Made by a program: the position numbers and the translations under genes. 16,127 bases of DNA, taken from assembly GCA_004325065.1 (NCBI GenBank), contig PITI01000242.1:1-16127 (forward strand), given 5' to 3'. This DNA is from Hamiltosporidium magnivora (taxonomy: Eukaryota; Microsporidia; Dubosqiidae). The notes under the pieces were generated by a model. It was not told the origin of the DNA, made no database searches, and saw only the letters and a program-made list of their open reading frames with translations. This document shows, piece after piece, positions 9,001 through 16,127 of the stretch (the first letter of the stretch is position 1; every line of letters starts with the position of its first letter).

Positions 9001-9269
9001 TGTTAGAATGCTTATTACTTATGAATTTTAAAATTATTAAATATTTATTAAATTCAAATTAAAAAAAGCGTTAAAAAATATATTTTTTATAGCCTTATGC
9101 TAGAGATATCAACAAATAATATTTTATTTCAGGTAATTTACAATAAGAAGACAAATATATTCTTTACTTGGGTCTTTTTGATAATAAATTTAAAAGCGGT
9201 AAATCAAATTTTTTTATTTTTATAACGAAATGGACTATAAATGTTCAAATATAGATTTCAGGGAGAAAC

Positions 9270-11392
9270 ATGAAAACTTGTATTCTGGGTTTATCAAGAA
9301 AAAATTATATTTTTATAGGCACGATGAATGTAAATTGCAAAATAATATCTATTTTATTTTCAAATGAATTTCAATTGAATTTTAAGGATATAAATGAAGA
9401 TGATACTGATATTAAAATATGTATAAATACAAAAGCAATAACTTATGATGATTTTTTGTATTTTATTAGAATAATAAAAGATAAATACGAAGTAAAAGAA
9501 TTATAAAACTTAAGGATTTTGTATGGATTATACATATACTTGATTTTATTTAATTCGTTAGAGATAAAAAATTTGTGTAATTACACGTCTTCTTTTGCTG
9601 CCTATAATTTTTAATGGTGAGAATATTTATGAAAAACGGAATTTTTTTAAAAAAGAACACATATCTCTAACATTTTTAAAGATTATTTCACGTGAATTCA
9701 GTACAATAATTTTTATAAGGTAAAATTATTCGAAGAGAAAATCTCATTAGATCAAATTTAAAATTGTATTAGTAATTATTTTGATACTAACACTATAAAA
9801 AATACTCATTTTGTTTATTTGAATTCAAATTTGATAGCACAGATAGAAAAAGGCATGAAATATAATACGGAGTTCAAATATAGTGCAAAAATATTTTGAG
9901 GATTCTGAATTCAAAGAATATTTTTACCTGCGAATAGGCCAATTTATAATATATCATATATTTTACAAACTGTGCTTTTTTCTTCAGAAGAAGATGTCTA
10001 TTTTTATCCTTGGGAGAACATGAATTTTTTGAGGTATTGAGTCAAAATTTTAGTCTTAAAAATTTAAAAGCTTATATTTCTTTTTTTGTCGATTCTAAGC
10101 GATTTCAGAAAATTATTTTAGGAATCCGAAATTGCTAACACAAATAAATTTTTATTATTCTTCTTCAACATACATAAAATCACCAGAGAAAACATACACA
10201 TATCTACAAAATATTATTTCCTTATTTAAGCTTGAAATTTTAGTTAAAAAAATATTTCAAATTTATTGGAACTTAATACAAATAAACAAACTTTTGTTAA
10301 AAAAATAGATATAAATTCTTTTATAGATATTAATAAAATGTTAATTACATCGCTCGAGTTTGAAAGCAATCTATATCAAATATATCGGTTTAATCGAATA
10401 TTTTTTTTAATTTTTCATTTTAAAATTTGTAATTTACACCTCAAATCCTCATTCGTTCACAAAAATCACACATATTATTCAAAAAGCATCTATAGAAGGT
10501 TTCGTTTTCAACAATATGTCTATAAATAACACTATTAAGGAATTATGTATATGGGATTCGGAATTCACAAATAATTTCTTAGCTGAAATTTTATTGCTAG
10601 CTGATTTAAATAGTATAGAACTTTTCACCTGTAAAGCGTTTTTTAGTAAAAAAAAATGAATATAGGAAACACAATAAAATGAACAATTGATCTATTTATG
10701 GAAGTTATTTTGAAAATTCAGAAGATTTTGTTGAATTTATAATTAGTTTATTAAATTCAAAATCCATGCTTTTTCGTATAATATAAACTTAAATGTATTT
10801 AATCCTAATTGTAGCAAAAATAAGATCAACCTGAATAATTTAGGAAATCTGCATTATATACATGAAAATGAATTTCTAAATTATTTCCCCGACTTTTTTA
10901 ATCTAACATCAATCAGATGTTTGATAATGGGTTACGAATATAAAGAAGGTTCTATTAAAAAATTGTCTCTTAATGAGAGCTTGAAAAATATTCAATCACT
11001 TTCATACGATAAGTTTAAAATAGGTACTTTGTTAGGAATTCAATGTAAAGTTATATAAACATAACAAATTTATACTTGGATGATTGTAAATTCATTGATA
11101 TACCCTTTTCGAAATATTCGACAGAAAAAAAACGTATATGATCGAGAATTTAACTCTTAATCAAGTATTTTAAACAAAATTTAGTATGTTTTTTTTATCA
11201 AATCTAATACATTTAAATTTTTTATTCTAAAAACAATAAATTTTCTAATTGAACCTATGAAATTGATAAAATAATTTCGTTAGATAAATCTAAAAGTATG
11301 ATAGAAATAATGATTGATAAAAAAATTCGAAGTCAAATCATCAATCAAAAGAGCTGAAATTTTCCAATAATCTGGAAATATATACATTTTAA
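9270..11392 (+). pseudogene. Frameshifted leucine-rich-repeat family pseudogene
   Basis: The region is a chain of plus-strand open pieces in changing frames, many with leucine-rich-repeat spacing. The first is an open 78-codon piece at 9270-9506 (ending ITYDDFLYFIRIIKDKYEVK). Later pieces include EFFEVLSQNFSLKNLKAYIS (about 10022 onward), TIKELCIWDSEFTNNFLAEI then LLLADLNSIELF (10531-10659), and a roughly 104-codon open run (10747-11058) containing FFNLTSIRCLIMGYE and SIKKLSLNESLKNIQSLSY. The chain ends with NITNLYLDDCKFIDIPF (about 11060-11115), IENLTLNQVF (about 11142-11170), LSNLIHLNFF (about 11195-11225) and KELKFSNNLEIYTF (about 11349-11392). Expanded LRR families occur in several microsporidia. 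No intact start-to-stop frame exists, so it is decayed. Its 3' side runs into the SINE-like element. The 5' limit is uncertain; the first piece could be a separate small gene. Confidence 0.6.
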
Positions 11393-11489
11393 AATTTACT
11401 TATTTGATAAAATAAACTTTCTTATTTAAAAATATCGCATCTTTTTAAAACAGTGGCATAAGTTATATTGTTATAATGGCATTAAATAA

Positions 11490-12010
11490 TTTCTAGATTT
11501 AACATAAATAACTGTTTTCCCAGCATACCATCGGTACCCCTTGCGATGCCTACGTCCCAAAGCCTTTCATCTACCAGGTGAGTAAAGCCTAAATAATAGG
11601 CGAGGCAGTTGCCAAAATTCGTTATGCCTGTTGCATAGAGTATGATCGAAGGCCGAAGCCCCCTCAGACAATGCTGCATTCCCACTTACTCCAAACTTTC
11701 CTAACCCAATAAACTTATAACTAAGACATATATAGGGCAAAATATATGGGCTCTACCTAGACAGTACTGTGTTCTTTATTTTTAGCTTGTTCCTTCCCCC
11801 ACGGATAGAACAGAATCCACAAATAACTTAGAGGTTCACCTAGTTAAAAGCATTTCCTGGATATCTTCTTTTGACCGATTAGGTTGTCATCTAAACGTAA
11901 ATTTCTTTTTTCAAAGAATAAAGGGGGCATAATCCGGAGATCGAATCTGGCTCCGGTGATTAATTTCCGATATACATACCACAAGACCATTTACATAGTG
12001 AATGCCATAC
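11490..12010 (-). mobile_element. Probable tRNA-derived SINE (decayed)
   Basis: A block clearly richer in G and C than both flanks. On the minus strand its head (about 12000 down to 11931) resembles a tRNA: a D-arm/A-box-like TGGTCTTGTGGTATG, a stretch CGGAAATTAATCACCG that could form an anticodon-type hairpin, and a T-arm-like CCAGATTCGATCTCCGG. Acceptor-stem halves do not pair, so it is not a working tRNA gene. The body continues to about 11490 with no shared ORF; a 67-codon minus frame (11482-11685) shows no known domain. A tRNA-like head plus several hundred bases of unrelated body is the usual SINE architecture. End points are estimated from composition; no target duplication was found. 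Confidence 0.5.
11937..11989 (-). promoter_or_regulatory. Internal Pol III A and B boxes of the SINE-like element
   Basis: On the minus strand, TGGTCTTGTGGTATG (11989-11975) fits the A box of tRNA genes of the TGGTCTAGTGGTTA type. GATTCGATC (11947-11939) fits a degenerate B box (consensus GWTCRANNC, one mismatch). They are about 42 nt apart start to start, close to the spacing in an intronless tRNA gene. Confidence 0.5.
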
Positions 12011-12094
12011 CAAAACGAATGACCTGCTACTTAGAATTCCTGTTCGTCCGAATGGTATATTTTTTGAGTATCGCACAGCGCAAAATTTTATATT

Positions 12095-12375
12095 CCGAGT
12101 GAGCAAGGCTAGGTTTTCATATATTTACGCGGAAATTTCTGCAAAGTTCAGGCGTAGTTTCAAATATAGTTACACAAAAAACTACTAAATAGGTTTGTAG
12201 AAAATGTTTCGCCATTTATTTCTTAGACTTTCTTCTTCTCATATAAACACTAATTGAACAACCGAAGATGTCGTGTGGTTTTATTCAAAAAAAAATTCCA
12301 ACAATGATTTCAAACATAAATTTCACATATTCATTGGAAATCAGATGGTTTATGAAGTTATTATCCTCCCTCCCT
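12095..12375 (+). repeat. Dispersed repeat, copy B
   Basis: Diverged direct copy of the repeat at 10-287, sharing blocks such as CCGAGTGAGCAAGGCTAGG, ACAAAAAACTAC, TATTTCTTAGAC, GAACAACCGAAGATGT, GTGTGGTTTTATTC and TTATCCTCCCTCC in the same order. It follows directly after the SINE-like block and ends about 144 bp before the start codon of the CDC16-like gene, so it forms part of that gene's upstream region. A 78-codon frame from 12268 runs through its right end into spacer and is probably chance. Confidence 0.85.
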
Positions 12376-12514
12376 AAAAGTAAAATCTACAAAATGAAAG
12401 TTAAACATTTTATATTAAAACCAAAAGACATAAATAATAAAATTTCTTACAAAATATTTAATATTGAAAATATAAAAAAGAAAAAAAATGTTTTATATTC
12501 ATAAAAAAAGTAGT

Positions 12515-12517
12515 CCC
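12515..12517 (+). promoter_or_regulatory. CCC motif directly before the CDC16-like start
   Basis: The start context reads AGTCCCTATGG, with CCC ending 1 nt before the ATG, inside an otherwise A/T-rich leader. This is the typical microsporidian start-proximal motif and fixes the start at 12519. Confidence 0.55.
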
Positions 12518-12518
12518 T

Positions 12519-13940
12519 ATGGAGATAGAATTGTTAAATGAATATATAAATGAAGAAATGTATTGGTCAGCACTTTCTATTGGGGAATATTTATTTAATA
12601 AAAATGGTAATACCGAGAACTTTTATATAATAACACAATCTTTATATGGATTGTGTTTTTACGAGAGATGTATTTCTTTATGTAATAAATATCCTGAATA
12701 TTTAAAATATTACGAAATACAAAATTTATTTTTAAAATGTTTTCATAAATCTTCATCGGATGAAAAAATCGATGAAAGTATTTTACATGAAAAAACTGTT
12801 AATATAAATGTGACAAGTATTAGATTAGAAATTGAGCAAAAATCTGTTCGAAAATTTTTAGAAGCAAATATAAATTTCGATTCTATTCGTAAAAAGTTAT
12901 TAATTGATGCAGTTATGACAGACAATAGAAACTTTGAAGCACTTTTTATTTTAAAAAATGAAAATCTGTGTAGTAAAAATGAAATGCTAAAAGTTTTGGA
13001 AAAATTAGAAAATTTAGAATTAAAAAAATTATACGGCGAAATTTTGTATCCAAAAGATATTTGTTTCAATTTTTATGAATCAAATTTCATTTCTCCTCAC
13101 ATAAGTGAAAAACTCGCAAAAAAACTTTATAAAAAAAATTGTTTACCGGAACTGTTCAATCTTGGTGTTTTTATGGTCAAAAATTTTCCTAAATATGATA
13201 GATCATACATAATTCTTGGAATATATTTCTTTGCAAAAAATAATTACAATGAAGCAAAAAAATGTTTTTATGAATCTGTTAAAATAAACAAATCTGGTGG
13301 AAAAGGCTGGCTTTATTTAGGTCTGGCATATTCTTTAGGAAATGAATCAGAAAATGCACTTTCATGTTTTCGCACAGCCGAAAAATACATGGTTGGCTCT
13401 TATAAACCAAACATGTATATTGGCTACGAATATCATATAATGAATCATCCAAAACAAGCTTGTATTTATTATAGAAAAGCACTTAAAATAAAAAATTCGT
13501 TAAATATTTACAAAAAATATGTCTCAATGCTGATTTATTATGAAGGATACAAAGAAGCTCATAAAATTTTAAATTCAGATGTAATTGATTTTAAAAATGC
13601 AGATTCTATTACGATTTCAACTTTTGCTTTATTAAATTGTTACTGTAATTTATTTTTAGGAAATATCAAAGAGGCTGATTTACATCTGCAGAATTGTCAA
13701 AACGATTGGAAATATTATGCGACGCGTGGGTTTATATATCATATGCGGGTAAAAGCGTTGGATGCAATAAATAATTATCAAGAGGCTTTGATAAGGAAAG
13801 GAGAATGTAAAATACTCAGAGATCTTTTAGAACTTTCCATACAGAATTTAAATGAAAACATAAATACAATTGTTTTTGAATTCGCAGCCGATTTATTCGA
13901 TTTTTTAGATTTGAAAAGCCTAGATTTGCTTAGTTTATAA
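12519..13940 (+). CDS. CDC16: Anaphase-promoting complex subunit CDC16/APC6-like TPR protein
   Basis: A 473-aa intact, intronless frame. CDC16 (APC6) is a TPR scaffold subunit of the anaphase-promoting complex, the nuclear ubiquitin ligase that drives exit from mitosis. The C-terminal half holds consecutive TPR units: about residues 229-262 (SYIILGIYFFAKNNYNEAKK), 263-296 (WLYLGLAYSLGNESENALSC), 297-330 (YIGYEYHIMNHPKQACIYYR) and further degenerate units to about 425. The run GW.YLGLAYS...ENALSCFRTA, then Y..GSYKPNMYIGYEY, and ACIYYRKAL matches the CDC16 signature, where other APC TPR subunits (CDC23, CDC27) differ. The N-terminal half (residues 1-200) is helical but weakly conserved. Human and yeast CDC16 are about 620 and 840 aa, so this is a reduced form, as usual in microsporidia. 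The start is supported by an adjacent CCC motif. CDC23 or another TPR protein is the main alternative. Confidence 0.75.
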   Translation: MEIELLNEYINEEMYWSALSIGEYLFNKNGNTENFYIITQSLYGLCFYERCISLCNKYPEYLKYYEIQNLFLKCFHKSSSDEKIDESILHEKTVNINVTSIRLEIEQKSVRKFLEANINFDSIRKKLLIDAVMTDNRNFEALFILKNENLCSKNEMLKVLEKLENLELKKLYGEILYPKDICFNFYESNFISPHISEKLAKKLYKKNCLPELFNLGVFMVKNFPKYDRSYIILGIYFFAKNNYNEAKKCFYESVKINKSGGKGWLYLGLAYSLGNESENALSCFRTAEKYMVGSYKPNMYIGYEYHIMNHPKQACIYYRKALKIKNSLNIYKKYVSMLIYYEGYKEAHKILNSDVIDFKNADSITISTFALLNCYCNLFLGNIKEADLHLQNCQNDWKYYATRGFIYHMRVKALDAINNYQEALIRKGECKILRDLLELSIQNLNENINTIVFEFAADLFDFLDLKSLDLLSL

Positions 13941-14216
13941 GTTTTTATAGTCTCATTTTTAATCTCTATTTTATTATCACGAATATTGAATCAATAAATA
14001 TAATTTCTCCAAATTTTTCTTTAAATATTTATTTTGAGACAATTCGTTATAATTCATATAAAATTCATACATTGATTATTCCTTATAATAATAATTTAAT
14101 AATTGAATATTTTGAAAATTTTTCTACATCAATTATACAATTTAGTTTCTTCATAGTATTTTGATTAAAGATATCCTAGTTTTTCTTCACACAAAATAGA
14201 TAGAAAACAATTTTAT
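13941..14216. other. Spacer with an ATG-less open frame
   Basis: Downstream of the CDC16-like gene a plus-strand frame stays open from about 13930 to a stop at 14162-14164, some 75 codons, with no ATG. It contains ISPNFSLNIYFETIRYNSYK. It may be a gene remnant or chance openness. No RNA or repeat was recognised. Confidence 0.2.
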
Positions 14217-14481
14217 AACAGTTGATTTCATTAATTCATCCTTGGCACTACAGCTCTTTACAAGTCTTGGCCTCCCTTAGTACTACCGCCCACCGGTCTT
14301 TTTCCAGTGGGTTTGTTTACTTATCGAGTTTCGTAACAAGGTGGTTTTAAAGGGTGGGTTGTTAGCCCTACGCCCAACCCCAACATGGAGGATCAGTCCC
14401 TTTTAGTCGCCTCTTACGACAAGCAAAGAATAATCCAAGCCAATTCTGCTTTCGGCATGTAGGAAAAACAATTGATTTCAT
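14217..14481. mobile_element. Inserted GC-rich element with 15-bp target duplication
   Basis: A sharply GC-richer unit of about 235 bp (14232-14466) sits in very AT-rich DNA. It is flanked by AACAGTTGATTTCAT (14217-14231) and AACAATTGATTTCAT (14467-14481), 14 of 15 identical, which look like a target-site duplication. The right end carries a short A run (GTAGGAAAAA), as expected for a retroposed copy on the plus strand. The minus-strand text, with CTTGTCGTAAGAGGCGACTA and GGGTTGGGCGTAGGGCTAAC, resembles sequence I recall near the 5' end of RTE-type LINEs and from widespread repeats in animal, especially arthropod, genomes. No coding frame is preserved. Family naming is from memory; the insertion itself is directly visible. 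Confidence 0.6.
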
Positions 14482-14625
14482 AACAATTAATTTGTGTATG
14501 AACTTGCTATTGAATTATTTGCTGGAAAAAAATAATTGATTTACTTAATTTAAATCTACAATCTTATATCTTATTATTTGCAAACTGAGAAATAAAATTT
14601 AAAATAAAGCACATTTATTAAATCT

Positions 14626-15168
14626 TCATTTTTTATTTAAAAGCATTTCAATACTTTTTTGAAACAAAGATATATCTTCTTTACATTTACTTATCAACTG
14701 TCTACATATTTCGTATTCGATTTTATCAGAATTCATATCAAAATCATTACAAAATAAAAATACCAAATCAATCTTATCTTTGATATTCTGACCAATTAAA
14801 TATAATCTATTTGCATATTTCTCATGTATTAAACACTTTTCCATCAGATTTGTAATATAATTTTTAATTTCTTTACGTTTTTCTATCATTAAAACCATAA
14901 AATCTTCCAATAATCTTTTATAAAAATCATTAGAAAATACAGTATTGTTTTCCTCAGAATTTGTATCAGTAGATACCGAAGTATTTCTATACCTATCAGA
15001 TCTCATTTGAAGATATTTGCGAGCTCTCATCTGTGTAGAAAAAGTGTTATCCTTTATTTCAGGCAAATGCCCATTTTTCAAATCCAAAAACGCATATTTT
15101 TGATTTTTACTATTTATATCATCACTGCTAAGTATAAAACTATTTATAAAAAGCAAAAAAATATACAT
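14626..15168 (-). CDS. Small secreted hypothetical protein with signal peptide
   Basis: A 180-aa intact frame of unknown family. Residues 1-15 (MYIFLLFINSFILSS) form a typical short signal peptide with cleavage likely before DDINSKNQ. The mature part begins polar, with a basic stretch MRARKYLQMRSDRYR (47-61) and a Ser/Thr/Asn-rich linker (62-80). Residues about 82-178 are predicted helical by eye, with cysteines at about 112, 139, 155 and 161 that could form disulfides. There is no second membrane segment and no C-terminal KDEL-type signal, so export to the host interface, spore wall or secretory lumen is possible. No CCC motif lies near the start. It is transcribed towards the inserted element at 14217-14481. 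Confidence 0.65.
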   Translation of the reverse strand: MYIFLLFINSFILSSDDINSKNQKYAFLDLKNGHLPEIKDNTFSTQMRARKYLQMRSDRYRNTSVSTDTNSEENNTVFSNDFYKRLLEDFMVLMIEKRKEIKNYITNLMEKCLIHEKYANRLYLIGQNIKDKIDLVFLFCNDFDMNSDKIEYEICRQLISKCKEDISLFQKSIEMLLNKK

Positions 15169-15836
15169 TTAATCAAATCAAATTTTTATTATTTTATAAA
15201 AATATTTTTTTAATTTAATTAATTATAGAATCAAACACATCTAAATTAAACACTAATTTTAAAATTTAAAAAGATTATATCTATGTTAGTAAAAAAAATA
15301 TTTAAATACATAATTTATATTTTCATTAAATCTTTTTCAGAATGAATTATAGAATCAAAACCTTATTTTTAAATTTAAAATAAATTTAATAATTAATTTT
15401 ATTTTCTAACGCAATAAGAAATGTTCAATCCAATTAAATTCAAAGTAAAACATCGTAATTTAATTTTTAGTATCTTACAATATTTTTTTAATTTATCAAA
15501 TATATTTTTCTAATTTTTAAAAATATTCATTATAAAACATACATCTTAAAAAACCTATTAATTAAAATATAAACTTATTTTAATCTATAAACTTAAAAAA
15601 CATTCATTTTCTTTACAATGAAATACTTAGATTGATTTAATTTAGATTATAAGAATATATAAAACTACAACTCAATATATCAACTCATAGAAGAATATAT
15701 AAAGTGATAAAACCCAAAATATAATAATTATATACTATAACTCTTCTTTAAAAATACCATTAAAATTAATAATGGTTTTAGATACAAAAATAGAAAATTA
15801 GGATTTTAAATATTCCTATCTTGTTTCACCCCCTTT
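15169..15836. other. Very AT-rich spacer
   Basis: Nearly 670 bases of A/T with frequent stops and no gene. A 14-mer ATAACTCTTCTTTA at 15737-15750 recurs at 16112-16125 at the window end. AGAATATATAAA recurs near 15652 and 15693. These could be minor repeats or chance in such biased sequence. Confidence 0.4.
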
Positions 15837-16022
15837 TTATGTAATTTTTATTACATCTAAAGCACCGACAGCAATGTCTCCACCTCTAAGTGGTTCTCTG
15901 CATTTAATACATCGAGTAGTCTTACAGTAATAAAATGAACCTGAGACTAACCATCTCACTTTATTTAAATTCTTTAGTAACAAAAAACCAACTTTAAAAA
16001 ACAAATATAAAGTTACATTCAT
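15837..16022 (-). CDS. Doubtful small ORF with zinc-finger-like CxxC
   Basis: A 61-aa frame from ATG at 16022. The N-terminal 30 residues are AT-driven and hydrophobic. The C-terminal part, YYCKTTRCIKCREPLRGGDI then AVGALDV, is GC-richer and has three cysteines including CIKC. The pattern C-x2-C-x4-L-x2-G-(D/E)-(I/L) faintly recalls half of a PARP-type or similar zinc finger, but the later Cys/His ligands are absent before the stop. It may be a broken gene, an exon or a transposon remnant. I cannot assign a function. Confidence 0.25.
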   Translation of the reverse strand: MNVTLYLFFKVGFLLLKNLNKVRWLVSGSFYYCKTTRCIKCREPLRGGDIAVGALDVIKIT

Positions 16023-16127
16023 AAGATTTTATAACAATATTTATAGGAGAAAGCAATTGTCTTTTTAAAATATTATGTAAGTTTTAAGACATAAATTCTA
16101 TTTTAATAAACATAACTCTTCTTTACA

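Noticed and set aside
11931..11997. Functional tRNA gene on the minus strand
   Set aside because: A and B box-like parts are present, but acceptor-stem halves do not pair and the anticodon arm is irregular, so a SINE head is the better reading.
11884..12102. 72-codon plus-strand frame
   Set aside because: Runs antisense through the tRNA-like head and into spacer; no domain seen.
14310..14350. rRNA 3' end, from the string CGTAACAAGGTGG
   Set aside because: Only a short resemblance to the small-subunit rRNA 3' end; the surrounding sequence does not match rRNA, and the block is bounded by a target duplication.
1..16127. CRISPR array, bacterial operon or phage system
   Set aside because: No regularly spaced short repeats, no ribosome-binding sites, and the proteins and retroelements are eukaryotic.

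Overview
The window looks like a stretch of nuclear DNA from a microsporidian parasite with a large, repeat-rich, very AT-rich genome. Evidence: intronless ORFs, compact divergent proteins (a 473-aa CDC16/APC6-like TPR protein against 600-800+ aa in animals and yeast), CCC triplets just upstream of several start codons (a known microsporidian promoter trait), small secreted/membrane proteins with no recognisable relatives, and a decayed leucine-rich-repeat gene. The transposon types resemble those of arthropod hosts, so a parasite of an arthropod or crustacean (Hamiltosporidium- or Nosema-like) is my inference; the genus cannot be fixed from the sequence.

Layout. 1-2280: a decayed hAT transposon (ZBED5/SCAND3-type transposase remains on the minus strand, a possible 5' terminus near 2270), with a dispersed repeat (copy A) at the window start. 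2280-3950: AT-rich spacer with no gene recognised. 3959-6580: an intact gene island with a plus-strand secreted/tail-anchored low-complexity protein, then two minus-strand genes: a lysine-rich coiled-coil protein and a membrane protein with a thioredoxin-like fold lacking its CxxC. 6600-7240: spacer. 7430-8725: a badly decayed LINE-type reverse transcriptase C-terminal region with a zinc-finger remnant and a probable later insertion. 9270-11392: a frameshifted leucine-rich-repeat pseudogene. 11490-12010: a GC-richer, probably tRNA-derived SINE on the minus strand. 12095-12375: copy B of the window-start repeat. 12519-13940: intact CDC16/APC6-like gene. 14217-14481: a 235-bp GC-rich inserted element flanked by a 15-bp near-perfect target duplication. 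14626-15168: a small secreted protein. 15837-16022: a doubtful CxxC-containing ORF.

The genes do not form an obvious pathway. About five intact genes sit in a 16-kb window, interspersed with dead mobile DNA from at least four classes (hAT, LINE RT, SINE, RTE-like fragment). Protein-family assignments of the decayed elements come from my reading of frames and memory of family motifs, without database searches.
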